64,000 nt of DNA from Rhodanobacter ginsengisoli (GCF_042657065.1 NZ_JBHSNF010000001.1:868001-932000), one strand, 5' to 3'. Counted from the first letter of the stretch, positions 24,177 through 32,823 are shown. The notes: generated from the letters alone by a model not told the origin. A program made the numbers and translations.

Positions 24177-24207
24177 TTCATGATGGCTTTTGTTCCGAGG
24201 TAACACT

Positions 24208-25167
24208 GTGGACACGTCCACCCAGATGATGCTGTTTACCGGCAATGCCCATCGCGCGCTTGCCGAGGACGTCGCCCACCGCCTGGGTGTGCCATTGGGC
24301 AAGGCGCTGGTCGGCACGTTCAGCGACGGCGAGGTGCAGATCGAGATCGAGGAAAACGTCCGTCAGCAGGACGTGTTCGTGCTGCAACCGACTGGCGCGC
24401 CGAGCGCGGTCAACCTGTTCGAGCTGCTGGCCCTGACCGACGCACTGAAGCGTGCCTCGGCGTCCAGTGTCACCGCGGTGATTCCGTATTTCGGCTATGC
24501 CCGGCAGGATCGCCGGCCGCGTTCGGCACGGGTGCCGATCACCGCCAAGCTGGCTGCCCGGATGATCGGTGCCGCCGGCATCGACCGGGTGCTGACGGTG
24601 GATCTGCATGCCGACCAGATCCAGGGTTTCTTCGATATTCCGGTCGACAACGTGTATGCCTCGCCAGTGCTGCTGGCCGACATCTGGCGCAACCACAGCA
24701 TGGACGATCTGATCGTGGTCAGCCCGGACGTCGGTGGCGTGGTGCGTGCCCGCGCCCTGGCCAAGCGGCTGGATGATGCCGATCTGGCCATCATCGACAA
24801 ACGCCGGCCGAAGGCGAACGTGGCCACCGTGATGAACATCATCGGTGACGTGAGCGGCAAGACTTGCGTGCTGATCGACGACATCGTCGACACCGCCGGT
24901 ACGCTGTGTGCGGCAGCCGCGGCGCTGAAGGAGCGCGGCGCCCGCAAGGTGGTGGCCTACTGCGTGCATCCGGTGTTGTCGGGTGCGGCGATCAGCAATA
25001 TCGAAGGCTCCCAGCTCGATGAACTGGTGGTCACCAATACCTTGCCGCTGCGCCCGGAAGTGCAGGCCTGTGCCAAGATCCGTCAGCTCTCGGTCGCCGA
25101 GTTGCTGGCCGAAACCATTCGTCGCATCGCCTTTGGCGAGTCGGTGAGTTCGTTGTACGTCGACTGA
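24208..25167 (+). CDS. prs: ribose-phosphate pyrophosphokinase
   Basis: Makes PRPP from ribose 5-phosphate and ATP for purine, pyrimidine, histidine and NAD synthesis. A 319-residue protein of normal length. The GTG at 24208 is taken as start because GAGG lies 7 nt before it and the homologous N-terminus (MMLFTGNAHRALAEDVA) follows within a few residues. Visible motifs are FSDGEVQIEIEENVRQQDVFVLQ, the regulatory/ATP flexible loop ARQDRRPRSARVPITAK, and the PRPP-binding VLIDDIVDTAGT. It lies 31 nt after tRNA-Gln. Confidence 0.96.
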   Translation: MDTSTQMMLFTGNAHRALAEDVAHRLGVPLGKALVGTFSDGEVQIEIEENVRQQDVFVLQPTGAPSAVNLFELLALTDALKRASASSVTAVIPYFGYARQDRRPRSARVPITAKLAARMIGAAGIDRVLTVDLHADQIQGFFDIPVDNVYASPVLLADIWRNHSMDDLIVVSPDVGGVVRARALAKRLDDADLAIIDKRRPKANVATVMNIIGDVSGKTCVLIDDIVDTAGTLCAAAAALKERGARKVVAYCVHPVLSGAAISNIEGSQLDELVVTNTLPLRPEVQACAKIRQLSVAELLAETIRRIAFGESVSSLYVD

Positions 25168-25281
25168 TCCATCGAAATTCGCCGTGGCGGTTCCGCCGCC
25201 CGGCACAACCGGCTTTTCTGGTCGCGGAAAAGTCACGAAACCACCGCGAGGCGGTTCTTCAAAAAACTAGGTAGTAATCAA

Positions 25282-25947
25282 ATGTCCAAGACTCATGAAA
25301 TCAAGGCACAAAGCCGCAAGGACGAGGGGAAAGGTGCGAGCCGCCGCCTGCGTCATGCGAACTTCGTGCCCGCCGTTGTCTACGGAGCCGGCCAGGCACC
25401 GCAGAGCATCCAGATCGTGCACAACACCATTCTGCTGGCCGCCAAGCACGAGTGGTTCTTCTCGTCCGTGCTGGACCTCAACATCGATGGCAAGGTCGAG
25501 AAGGTGCTGGTGCGCGACTGGCAGAAGCACCCGTTCAAGCAGTTGATGATGCACATGGATTTCCTGCGCGTGAACGAGAACGAGGCGATCCGCGTCAGCG
25601 TGCCGCTGCACTTCCTGAACCAGGAGAAGTCGGCCGCCGGCAAGACCTCCGGCGTGGTGGTCTCGCACAATCTGACGGAAGTCGAAATCTCCTGCCTGCC
25701 GAAGGACCTGCCCGAGTTCATCGAGCTGGACCTGGGCGAGCTGAACCCGGGCGACATCATCCATCTGTCGGAGCTGAAGCTGCCGCCGAATGTGGAGATC
25801 GTGGCGCTGCATCTGGGCGAGAGCCACGACATCCCGGTGGTCACGGCCAATACCGTGCAGGAAGAAGTCGACGAAGTACCTGCTGAAGGCGAGGCAGTTG
25901 CGCCGGTTGCAGCCGCCGCACCGGCCAAGAAGGACGACAAGAAGTAA
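25282..25947 (+). CDS. rplY: 50S ribosomal protein L25/general stress protein Ctc
   Basis: 5S rRNA-binding protein of the large subunit. The 221-residue form has the N-terminal L25 domain (KDEGKGASRRLRHANFVPAVVYG...DFLRVNENEAIRVSVPL) plus the C-terminal TL5/Ctc beta domain, unlike the 94-residue E. coli protein. It ends in an Ala/Glu/Lys-rich tail (about residues 195-221). AAAAAACTAGGTAG upstream supplies the ribosome site. It is part of the prs-rplY-pth-ychF run, with a stable hairpin after its stop. Confidence 0.96.
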   Translation: MSKTHEIKAQSRKDEGKGASRRLRHANFVPAVVYGAGQAPQSIQIVHNTILLAAKHEWFFSSVLDLNIDGKVEKVLVRDWQKHPFKQLMMHMDFLRVNENEAIRVSVPLHFLNQEKSAAGKTSGVVVSHNLTEVEISCLPKDLPEFIELDLGELNPGDIIHLSELKLPPNVEIVALHLGESHDIPVVTANTVQEEVDEVPAEGEAVAPVAAAAPAKKDDKK

Positions 25948-25952
25948 GCCGC

Positions 25953-25985
25953 GACGGCCCGTACTCCGCCGGAGGGCGGGCCGTC
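25953..25985 (+). terminator. hairpin between rplY and pth
   Basis: GACGGCCCG pairs with CGGGCCGTC (25953-25961 with 25977-25985), with an inner CTCC-GCC-GGAG stem. There is no T-run afterwards, so this is a partial terminator or mRNA-stability hairpin. It ends 17 nt before the pth ATG. Confidence 0.45.
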
Positions 25986-26002
25986 AGCAGCTGCTTGTTC
26001 GC

Positions 26003-26590
26003 ATGGCTGGTTTGCGACTCATCGTCGGGCTGGGCAATCCCGGTGCCGAATATCTCCGAACCCGGCACAACGCCGGGTTCTGGCTTGTTGACGCCCTGGC
26101 CAGTGGGCAGGGCGAGCGCTTCGGGTTCGACGGCAAGCTGCATGGCGAGGCCTGCAGGGTGCGTATCGGCGGCACGCCGGTGTGGCTGCTCAAACCGGCC
26201 ACTTTCATGAACAAGAGCGGCATCGCCGTGGTTTCGGCCTTGCGCTATTACAAGATCGAGCCGGAACAGTGCCTGGTGGCGCACGACGACCTCGACCTGC
26301 CGGCCGGCACCGTGCGAATGAAGTTCGACGGCGGCCACGGCGGCCAGAACGGGTTGCGCGACATCATGGCGCATCTCGGGCATGGCAAGTTTCATCGCCT
26401 GCGTGTGGGTATCGGCCATCCCGGCCACCGCGATCGGGTCACCCCGTGGGTGCTGGGTCGGCCGTCGGCGCAGGATGAGGAGGCGATCCTGGACGGTATT
26501 GCCCGGGCCATGGATGCGCTGCCGCTGGCGGTCGAGGGCCAGTTCGAGAAGGCCATGCAGCAGTTGCACACGACGGTCGATCGGGAATAG
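26003..26590 (+). CDS. pth: peptidyl-tRNA hydrolase
   Basis: Cleaves peptidyl-tRNA released by drop-off. A 195-residue enzyme with the family catalytic set: N12 in GLGNPG, H22 in TRHNAGFWLVD, N70 in ATFMNKSG and D95/D96 in HDDLDLP. The C-terminal basic patch (GGHGGQNGLRDI, HGKFHRLRVGIGHP) for tRNA binding is complete. ATG at 26003 gives the canonical MxxLRLIVGLGNPG start. The partner downstream is ychF, the typical order. Confidence 0.96.
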   Translation: MAGLRLIVGLGNPGAEYLRTRHNAGFWLVDALASGQGERFGFDGKLHGEACRVRIGGTPVWLLKPATFMNKSGIAVVSALRYYKIEPEQCLVAHDDLDLPAGTVRMKFDGGHGGQNGLRDIMAHLGHGKFHRLRVGIGHPGHRDRVTPWVLGRPSAQDEEAILDGIARAMDALPLAVEGQFEKAMQQLHTTVDRE

Positions 26591-26658
26591 CCGGTCCTGC
26601 CATTTTTCACGAAGTCCCCTTGCGGGACTCAAGATTCACCTCACCCGGATTCCAAGTC

Positions 26659-27747
26659 ATGGGCATCAAATGCGGCATCGTCGGCCTGCCTAACGTCGGC
26701 AAGTCCACCCTGTTCAACGCGCTGACCAAGGCGGGCATCGCCGCGGCCAACTTCCCGTTCTGCACGATCGAGCCGAATGTGGGCATCGTGCCGGTGCCGG
26801 ATCCGCGCCTGAACCAGCTCGCCGAGATCGTCAAGCCGCAGCGGGTGGTACCGACCACGATGGAGTTCGTCGACATCGCGGGGCTCGTCGCGGGCGCATC
26901 GAAGGGCGAGGGCCTGGGCAACAAGTTTCTCGCGCATATCCGCGAGGTCGATGCGATCGCCCATGTGGTGCGCTGCTTCGAGGGCGACGTGATCCATGTC
27001 ACCGGCAAGGTCGATCCGATCTCCGACATAGAAACCATCGACACCGAGCTTGCCCTGGCCGACCTGGAGTCGGTGGAGAAGGCGCTGAACAAGGCTGAGC
27101 GGGCAGCCAAGGCCAACGACAAGGAAGCGCTGGCAAAGAAGCCCGTGCTGCAGAAGTTGTTCGCGGCGCTCAACGAGGGCCGGGCGGCGCGCACCGTCGG
27201 GCTGGATGACGAGGAAAAGGCGCTGGTGCGGGACATGTTCCTGCTGACGTTGAAGCCGCTGATGTACATCGCCAACGTCGCGGACGATGGCTTCGAGAAC
27301 AATCCGCTGCTGGATGTCGTGCGCGCGCGTGCGCTGACTGAGGGCGCCGAAGTGGTGCCGGTGTGCGCCTCGATCGAGGAAGAGATGGCGCAACTGGAAG
27401 ACGCCGACCGCGACGAGTTCCTGAAGGACATGGGCCTGGACGAGCCGGGCCTGAACCGGGTGATCCGCGCCGGCTATACCTTGCTTGGAATGCAGACCTA
27501 CTTCACCGCCGGTGTGAAGGAAGTGCGCGCCTGGCAGGTCCGGGCCGGTTCCACCGCGCCGCAGGCGGCGGCGGTGATCCACACCGACTTCGAGCGCGGC
27601 TTCATCCGCGCCGAGACGGTCGCGTTCGACGATTTCATCAAGTACAAGGGTGAGGCCGGGGCCAAGGAAGCCGGGCGGCTTCGCCTGGAAGGCAAGGAGT
27701 ACCTGGTGAGGGAAGCCGACATCCTGCACTTCCGCTTCAACGTCTGA
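26659..27747 (+). CDS. ychF: redox-regulated ATPase YchF
   Basis: OBG-family P-loop protein that binds the ribosome and prefers ATP over GTP. A 362-residue protein: G domain with P-loop GLPNVGKST at 9-17 and DIAGLVAGASKGEGLGN (G3), an inserted coiled-coil domain around 130-200, and a C-terminal TGS domain (ARTVGLDDEE...KYKGEAGAKEAGRLRLEGKEYLV). ATG at 26659 gives the standard MGIKCGIVGLPNVGKS start. It ends the prs-rplY-pth-ychF group. Confidence 0.97.
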   Translation: MGIKCGIVGLPNVGKSTLFNALTKAGIAAANFPFCTIEPNVGIVPVPDPRLNQLAEIVKPQRVVPTTMEFVDIAGLVAGASKGEGLGNKFLAHIREVDAIAHVVRCFEGDVIHVTGKVDPISDIETIDTELALADLESVEKALNKAERAAKANDKEALAKKPVLQKLFAALNEGRAARTVGLDDEEKALVRDMFLLTLKPLMYIANVADDGFENNPLLDVVRARALTEGAEVVPVCASIEEEMAQLEDADRDEFLKDMGLDEPGLNRVIRAGYTLLGMQTYFTAGVKEVRAWQVRAGSTAPQAAAVIHTDFERGFIRAETVAFDDFIKYKGEAGAKEAGRLRLEGKEYLVREADILHFRFNV

Positions 27748-27843
27748 GCCCGGCCGCAGTCGCGGGCTGGCCGCGCGGAGTCCGCGGACGCCGTCGCGCT
27801 GCGGGCATAATGCGAAGCCGAAATACTCTCAAGCGAGCCGCTC

Positions 27844-28332
27844 ATGTCAGGTAAGCAGCACGAAGTGACGTTCCGCTTCCTTGCCCAGCCCACCGATGTC
27901 AATTTCGGGGGCAAGGTGCACGGTGGCATGGCCATGAAATGGATCGACCAGGCGGGCTACGCCTGCGCCGTGGCCTGGAGCGGGGCGTATTGCGTCACCG
28001 TGTCGGTCAGCGGCATCCAGTTCGTGGCGCCGATCCTGATCGGCGACCTGGTGACGGTAAGGGCGCGACTGATCCACACCGGTACCAGCAGCATGCATCT
28101 GGCAGTGGACGTGCTGGCACGGGACCTGCGCAAGGGAGAGCAGCGGCTGGCCACCAGTTGCGTGATGGTCTTCGTGGCGCTGGATGCGCCGGATGGCAGG
28201 CCGACCCCCGTGCCGCACTGGGAGCCGCGTGATGACAATGAGCGGCGTCTGCAGCGGCAGGCGAGAGAGCTGCTCGAGCTGTCCAAGGGGATGGAGCGGT
28301 TGGTCGACCCCGGCGTGGCCGACAGCGACTGA
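27844..28332 (+). CDS. hotdog-fold acyl-CoA thioesterase (YciA/BACH type)
   Basis: A 162-residue single hotdog-domain protein that hydrolyses acyl-CoA. The characteristic helix sequence NFGGKVHGGMAMKWIDQAGYACAV holds the catalytic aspartate, and the strand segment SVSGIQFVAPILIGDLVTVRARLIHTGTSSMHLAVDV follows the YciA/acyl-CoA thioesterase II pattern. The C-terminal 45 residues are a charged helix (NERRLQRQARELLELSK). A CATAAT hexamer at 27806-27811 may be its -10 element. Chain-length preference cannot be read from sequence. Confidence 0.9.
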   Translation: MSGKQHEVTFRFLAQPTDVNFGGKVHGGMAMKWIDQAGYACAVAWSGAYCVTVSVSGIQFVAPILIGDLVTVRARLIHTGTSSMHLAVDVLARDLRKGEQRLATSCVMVFVALDAPDGRPTPVPHWEPRDDNERRLQRQARELLELSKGMERLVDPGVADSD

Positions 28333-28383
28333 TCGCGGCACGGAAAAAATCGCTCCCGCATGCGGATATGCTCGCCTTGGGTG

Positions 28384-28412
28384 TTGACAGTTCGGGGCCC
28401 GATCCACACAAT
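28384..28412 (+). promoter_or_regulatory. promoter of the tRNA-Tyr cluster
   Basis: A perfect -35 TTGACA (28384-28389), a 17-bp spacer and -10 CACAAT (28407-28412, 4 of 6). Transcription would begin at about 28419, just before tRNA-Tyr. Confidence 0.6.
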
Positions 28413-28426
28413 ACGCGTTCTTTGTT

Positions 28427-28512
28427 GGAGGGATACCCAAGCGGCCAACGGGGGCAGACTGTAAATCTGCTGGCTTACGCCTTCGGTGGTTCGAATCCAC
28501 CTCCCTCCACCA
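28427..28512 (+). tRNA. tRNA-Tyr (anticodon GTA)
   Basis: Class II tRNA of 86 nt with a long variable arm; acceptor GGAGGGA/TCCCTCC, anticodon loop ACTGTAAAT with GTA, T-arm GGTGGTTCGAATCCACC and encoded CCA (28510-28512). Confidence 0.97.
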
Positions 28513-28526
28513 GCAAGGTATCCGCG
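28494..28526 (+). repeat. direct repeat copy A (tRNA-Tyr 3' end)
   Basis: The 33 bp covering the last 19 nt of tRNA-Tyr and 14 nt beyond recur imperfectly at 28685-28717: 15 identical, 2 different, 7 identical, 3 mostly different, 6 identical. Confidence 0.75.
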
Positions 28527-28684
28527 ACAGCCATGCAGGATCGGTTGTCCGAGGTTGAAAAAAGTGAAAGGTGGATTTGAGCCACCGATTCCTGTGAATG
28601 GTTTGACAAGGCGGCAGGAGCTGCCTTGAACGCGACGCGAAAGCGGCGCGGCCCCGGAGGGGCGGAGGGCAGGATGCCCGGAGC

Positions 28685-28717
28685 AATCCACCTCCCTCCG
28701 GCAGCAAGAGTTCCGCG
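28685..28717 (+). repeat. direct repeat copy B (duplicated tRNA-Tyr 3' end remnant)
   Basis: Second copy of the tRNA-Tyr 3' sequence, 191 bp downstream, with no 5' tRNA half attached and the discriminator/CCA region mutated (CCGG in place of CCAC). The bases between the copies (28527-28684) contain no gene and only a small GGTGG/CCACC hairpin. This is a remnant of a tRNA duplication or of an integration event. Confidence 0.65.
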
Positions 28718-28721
28718 CAGG

Positions 28722-28795
28722 GCGGGAGTAGTTCAATGGTAGAACATCAGTTTTCCAAACTGATTACGCGGGTTCGATTCCCGCCTTCCGCTCCA
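28722..28795 (+). tRNA. tRNA-Gly (anticodon TCC)
   Basis: A 74-nt cloverleaf: acceptor GCGGGAG with CTTCCGC (one G-U), anticodon loop TTTCCAA with TCC, T-loop TTCGATT and encoded CCA. Confidence 0.97.
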
Positions 28796-28818
28796 TTGGC
28801 TCTCGCGTTACGTTCAGT

Positions 28819-28894
<76 letters not shown>

Positions 28895-28971
28895 TTTCAT
28901 TCGGTCGTCATGGCCGGCCCCGAAACGGGCAGTTTCCTTCAATTCATTGACTCCATCGGGGTTTAGCGCGC

Positions 28972-30162
28972 ATGGCAAAGGGTAAATTCGAACGCACCAA
29001 GCCGCACGTCAACGTCGGCACGATTGGTCACGTGGATCACGGCAAGACGACGCTGACGGCGGCACTGACGAAGGTTGGTGCGGAACGTTTCGGCGGCGAG
29101 TTCAAGGACTACAGCTCGATCGATGCGGCGCCGGAAGAGAAGGCGCGTGGCATCACGATCTCGACCGCGCACGTGGAATACGAGTCGCCGAAGCGCCATT
29201 ACGCGCACGTCGACTGCCCGGGCCATGCGGATTATGTGAAGAACATGATCACCGGTGCGGCGCAGATGGACGGAGCGATCCTGGTGTGCTCGGCCGCGGA
29301 CGGCCCGATGCCGCAGACGCGCGAGCACATCCTGCTGTCGCGTCAGGTCGGTGTGCCGTACATCGTGGTCTACCTGAACAAGGCGGACATGGTGGACGAC
29401 GCCGAGCTGCTCGAGCTGGTGGAGATGGAAGTTCGCGAGCTGCTGAGCAAGTACGAGTTCCCGGGCGACGACACCCCGATGATCCATGGTTCGGCCAAGC
29501 TGGCACTGGAAGGCGACCAGAGCGAGATCGGCGTGCCGTCGATCATCAAGCTGGTGGACGCGCTGGACAGCTACATCCCGGAGCCGGTGCGCGTGATCGA
29601 CCGCCCGTTCCTGATGCCGGTGGAAGACGTGTTCTCGATCTCCGGCCGCGGCACCGTGGTGACCGGTCGTATCGAGCGCGGCATCATCAAGGTCGGCGAC
29701 GAAATCGAAGTGGTCGGTATCCGCGACACGCAGAAGACCACGGTCACCGGCGTGGAAATGTTCCGCAAGCTGCTGGATCAGGGTCAGGCGGGCGACAACG
29801 CCGGTCTGCTGCTGCGCGGCCTGAAGCGTGACGACGTGGAGCGTGGCCAGGTGCTGGCCAAGCCGGGCACGATCACCCCGCATACGGACTTCGAGGCCGA
29901 GGTGTATGTGCTGTCGAAGGACGAGGGTGGCCGTCATACGCCGTTCTTCAAGGGTTACCGCCCGCAGTTCTACTTCCGCACGACCGACGTGACCGGCGCC
30001 TGCCAGTTGCCGGAAGGCGTGGAAATGGTGATGCCTGGCGACAACGTGAAGATGGTGGTGAGCCTGATCCACCCGATCGCGATGGACGAGGGCCTGCGTT
30101 TCGCCATCCGCGAAGGCGGCCGTACCGTCGGCGCCGGCGTGGTGGCCAAGGTCATCAAGTAA
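28972..30162 (+). CDS. tuf: elongation factor Tu (tufB-position copy)
   Basis: GTPase that delivers aminoacyl-tRNA to the ribosome. 396 residues with P-loop GHVDHGKT at 19-26, the switch I region ARGITI, DCPGHADY (G3), NKADM (G4), then beta-barrel domains 2 and 3. It follows tRNA-Tyr, tRNA-Gly and tRNA-Thr and precedes tRNA-Trp-secE-nusG, the tufB context. By eye it differs from the copy at 45907 at only two synonymous sites, an Ala GCG/GCA codon and a Glu GAA/GAG codon, so the proteins are identical. Identity stops at the start and stop codons. Confidence 0.99.
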   Translation: MAKGKFERTKPHVNVGTIGHVDHGKTTLTAALTKVGAERFGGEFKDYSSIDAAPEEKARGITISTAHVEYESPKRHYAHVDCPGHADYVKNMITGAAQMDGAILVCSAADGPMPQTREHILLSRQVGVPYIVVYLNKADMVDDAELLELVEMEVRELLSKYEFPGDDTPMIHGSAKLALEGDQSEIGVPSIIKLVDALDSYIPEPVRVIDRPFLMPVEDVFSISGRGTVVTGRIERGIIKVGDEIEVVGIRDTQKTTVTGVEMFRKLLDQGQAGDNAGLLLRGLKRDDVERGQVLAKPGTITPHTDFEAEVYVLSKDEGGRHTPFFKGYRPQFYFRTTDVTGACQLPEGVEMVMPGDNVKMVVSLIHPIAMDEGLRFAIREGGRTVGAGVVAKVIK

Positions 30163-30241
30163 ACTGCTCCCATGAACAGTCCGGCATGGATGCCGGTATG
30201 ATCTCTGCCATCAGGGAGGATGGCTGAAGAAAACGTCACGG

Positions 30242-30266
30242 GGCGAGCGGATTCAAGCCGCTCGCC
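30242..30266 (+). terminator. hairpin after tuf, before tRNA-Trp
   Basis: GGCGAGCGG pairs with CCGCTCGCC (30242-30250 with 30258-30266) around a 7-nt loop, followed by GTCGTGTTT. The weak T-tract suggests partial termination or an RNA processing site between tuf mRNA and tRNA-Trp. Confidence 0.55.
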
Positions 30267-30291
30267 GTCGTGTTTGAAGTTCAAGCCATGT

Positions 30292-30367
<76 letters not shown>

Positions 30368-30447
30368 CTTCCCCGAGGAACGAGACGGGTGACGATGGCA
30401 AGGTCGGCCGCAAGGTACGGCGTGCTGCGACATCCGATCACTAGTGC

Positions 30448-30843
30448 ATGAATACCAAGGCAGAACAGCCCAAGGGCACGAACGCCGCCGACATCGGCAA
30501 GCTGATACTGGCAGGGTTGGTGCTGGTTGCCGGTATCGTCGCCTATTCCTGGCTCGGCAGAGACGGCAACATTTCCTCGTCGGTGCGCCTGCTGGGTGTG
30601 CTGGCTGCGCTGGTGATTTCGTTGGCCATCGCTGCGTTCACGGGGCTGGGACGGCGGGTCCGGACCTTCCTCGGCGAGTCGCAGTTCGAGATGCGCAAGG
30701 TGGTCTGGCCGACTCGCGACGAGACGATCAAGACCACCGGCATCATCATCGTGGTGGTGATCGTGCTGTCGTTGCTGCTGGGTCTGATCGACCTGATCCT
30801 GAGCTCGGTCATCCTCGATTGGCTGTTGAAGTTGGGTTCCTGA
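30448..30843 (+). CDS. secE: preprotein translocase subunit SecE
   Basis: Essential stabiliser of SecY in the SecYEG channel. A 131-residue protein with three membrane helices (about 19-37, 49-66 and 96-125), the enterobacterial-type layout. The conserved cytoplasmic amphipathic helix FLGESQFEMRKVVWPTRDETIKTT precedes the last span. Only 10 nt separate it from nusG, an operon conserved across proteobacteria. Confidence 0.96.
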   Translation: MNTKAEQPKGTNAADIGKLILAGLVLVAGIVAYSWLGRDGNISSSVRLLGVLAALVISLAIAAFTGLGRRVRTFLGESQFEMRKVVWPTRDETIKTTGIIIVVVIVLSLLLGLIDLILSSVILDWLLKLGS

Positions 30844-30853
30844 GGTGGTGAGC

Positions 30854-31414
30854 ATGAGCAAACGCTGGTACGTGGTGCACGCCTATTCGGGCTTCGAGAA
30901 TCAGGTCAAGCGGTCGCTCGAGGAGCGCATCAAGCGCGCCGAGATGGAAGAGCGGTTCGGCGAGGTGCTGGTGCCGACCGAGGAAGTGATCGAGATGCGC
31001 GGTGGCCAGAAGCGCCGCAGCGAGCGCAAGTTCTTCCCCGGCTACGTGCTGGTGCAGATCGAGACGAATACCGAAGGCAAGTCGCCGCGTATCGATGACG
31101 AGTGCTGGCATCTGATCAAGGAAACCCCGAAGGTGATGGGGTTCATTGGCGGTACTGCCGATCGTCCGCTGCCGATCAAGGACAGCGAGGCCGAGGCCAT
31201 TCTCAGTCGTGTGCGTGAGGGCGTCGAAAAGCCGCGGCCCAAGGTGCTGTTCGAGCCGGGCGAAATGGTGCGGGTCACCGAGGGCCCGTTCAACGATTTC
31301 AATGGCGTGGTCGAGGAAGTCAATTACGAGAAGAGTCGCCTGCGTGTCGCGGTGCTGATCTTCGGTCGTTCGACGCCGGTTGAGCTGGAGTTCGGCCAGG
31401 TCGAAAAGGCCTGA
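30854..31414 (+). CDS. nusG: transcription termination/antitermination protein NusG
   Basis: Binds RNA polymerase and Rho or S10, coupling transcription with translation or termination. A 186-residue protein: NGN domain (RWYVVHAYSGFENQVKRSLEERI...RSERKFFPGYVLVQ), linker, and C-terminal KOW domain (FEPGEMVRVTEGPFNDFNGVVEEVNYEKSRLRV). ATG at 30854 has GAGG 8 nt upstream, overlapping the secE stop. Confidence 0.97.
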   Translation: MSKRWYVVHAYSGFENQVKRSLEERIKRAEMEERFGEVLVPTEEVIEMRGGQKRRSERKFFPGYVLVQIETNTEGKSPRIDDECWHLIKETPKVMGFIGGTADRPLPIKDSEAEAILSRVREGVEKPRPKVLFEPGEMVRVTEGPFNDFNGVVEEVNYEKSRLRVAVLIFGRSTPVELEFGQVEKA

Positions 31415-31469
31415 TCCGACGGCTCGCGTCGTTCGATCCGGTTCAGTTTGCCGGCTCTTGGCACGGGGC

Positions 31470-31498
31470 TTGCTGACACACCCATAAATCTCTATACT
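31470..31498 (+). promoter_or_regulatory. promoter of the rplKAJL operon
   Basis: TTGCTG (31470-31475), a 17-bp spacer and TATACT (31493-31498), both near consensus. The leader to rplK would be about 128 nt. The position matches the ribosomal L11 operon promoter of other proteobacteria. Confidence 0.75.
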
Positions 31499-31632
31499 GC
31501 GCGGTTCACGCTTGGGTCTCACGATCCGGCGTGCCCGTGTTTTCGGATCTGCACGAGGCAGGTCTTCCTTCCATCCATGGAAAGGTGAACAGCGAGGAGC
31601 CGCAAGGCGCCTGGACTCGCGAGGAAAATCCA

Positions 31633-32061
31633 ATGGCAAAGAAAGTCGTCGGTTACATCAAGCTGCAGGTCAAGGCCGGTCAGGCCAACCCGTCGCCGCC
31701 GGTGGGCCCCGCCCTCGGTCAGCGCGGTCTGAACATCATGGAATTCTGCAAGGCGTTCAATGCCGCCACGCAGAAGCTCGAGCCGGGTCTGCCGATTCCG
31801 GTGATCATCACGGCGTATTCCGATCGCAGCTTCACCTTCATCACCAAGACCCCGCCCGCCACCATTCTTCTGAAGAAGATCACCGGTGTTGCCAAGGGCT
31901 CGCCCAAGCCGAATACCGACAAGGTCGGCAAGGTCACCCGCAAGCAGCTGGAAGACGTGGCAAAGCAGAAGGAGCCGGATCTGACGGCTGCCGATCTCGA
32001 CGCCGCGGTGCGCACCATTGCCGGTAGCGCCCGCAGCATGGGCCTTGTGGTGGAGGGTTAA
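31633..32061 (+). CDS. rplK: 50S ribosomal protein L11
   Basis: A 142-residue protein of the GTPase-associated centre, needed for RelA stringent signalling. The N-terminal domain has the conserved Pro-rich KLQVKAGQANPSPPVGPALGQRGLNIMEFCK, and the C-terminal rRNA-binding domain ends with DLTAADLDAAVRTIAGSARSMGL. Length equals the E. coli protein. rplA follows after 3 nt. Confidence 0.98.
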   Translation: MAKKVVGYIKLQVKAGQANPSPPVGPALGQRGLNIMEFCKAFNAATQKLEPGLPIPVIITAYSDRSFTFITKTPPATILLKKITGVAKGSPKPNTDKVGKVTRKQLEDVAKQKEPDLTAADLDAAVRTIAGSARSMGLVVEG

Positions 32062-32064
32062 GAC

Positions 32065-32772
32065 ATGGCAAAGCTCACTAAGCGTATGAAGTCGGCTCAG
32101 GCCGCGGTGCAGCCGGGCAAGTTCTACGGCCTGGAAGAAGCGCTCAAGATCGTCAAGGACAACGCCAAGGCCAAGTTCGCCGAGTCGGTGGATGTGGCCG
32201 TGCGTCTGGGCATCGACGCGAAGAAGTCGGACCAGGGCGTGCGCGGCTCCTCGCTGCTGCCGCACGGCACCGGCAAGACCGTCAAGGTTGCCGTGTTCTG
32301 CCCGCCGGGCGAGAAGGCCGAGGCCGCCAAGGCCGCCGGTGCCGACGCCGTCGGCATGGACGACCTGGCCGAGCGCATGCAGGCGGGTGATCTCGACTTC
32401 GGTCGCGTGATCGCCACGCCGGACGCGATGCGCGTGGTCGGCAAGCTCGGTCAGCTGCTTGGCCCGCGCGGCCTGATGCCGAATCCGAAGGATGGCTCGG
32501 TCACCGCCGACGTCGCCACGGCGGTCACCAATGCCAAGGCCGGCCAGGTGAAGTTCCGCAACGACAAGGCGGGCATCATCCACGCCACCATCGGCAAGGC
32601 CAGCTTCGACGCCTCGCAGCTCGCGGACAACCTCAACACGCTGATCGCCGACCTGTTGAAGGCCAAGCCGTCCAGCGCGAAGGGTCAGTTTCTGCAGAAA
32701 GTGGCTTTGTCCAGCACGATGGGTGTCGGCGTCGCCGTCGATCCCTCGTCGTTGACCATCGCCACCCGGTAA
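32065..32772 (+). CDS. rplA: 50S ribosomal protein L1
   Basis: A 235-residue protein of the L1 stalk that in many bacteria also represses its own operon by binding mRNA ahead of rplK. Two-domain L1 fold; characteristic LGPRGLMPNPKDGSVTADV at about 132-150 and FRNDKAGIIHATIGKASF. It starts 3 nt after rplK and is followed by a strong attenuator-like hairpin. Confidence 0.98.
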   Translation: MAKLTKRMKSAQAAVQPGKFYGLEEALKIVKDNAKAKFAESVDVAVRLGIDAKKSDQGVRGSSLLPHGTGKTVKVAVFCPPGEKAEAAKAAGADAVGMDDLAERMQAGDLDFGRVIATPDAMRVVGKLGQLLGPRGLMPNPKDGSVTADVATAVTNAKAGQVKFRNDKAGIIHATIGKASFDASQLADNLNTLIADLLKAKPSSAKGQFLQKVALSSTMGVGVAVDPSSLTIATR

Positions 32773-32780
32773 GTACAAGT

Positions 32781-32815
32781 CCCGCACCGGCCTCTGGCCG
32801 GCGCGGGCAGTTTTT
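32781..32815 (+). terminator. attenuator/terminator after rplA
   Basis: CCCGC-A-CCGGCC pairs with GGCCGG-C-GCGGG (32781-32792 with 32796-32807, one A/C mismatch), followed after CAG by TTTTT (32811-32815). It probably lowers read-through from rplKA into rplJL. Confidence 0.65.
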
Positions 32816-32823
32816 GAGGGCAG

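Noticed and set aside
28963..30072. Minus-strand frames antisense to both tuf genes
   Set aside because: They appear identically at both tuf loci because the genes are duplicates; not independent evidence of coding.
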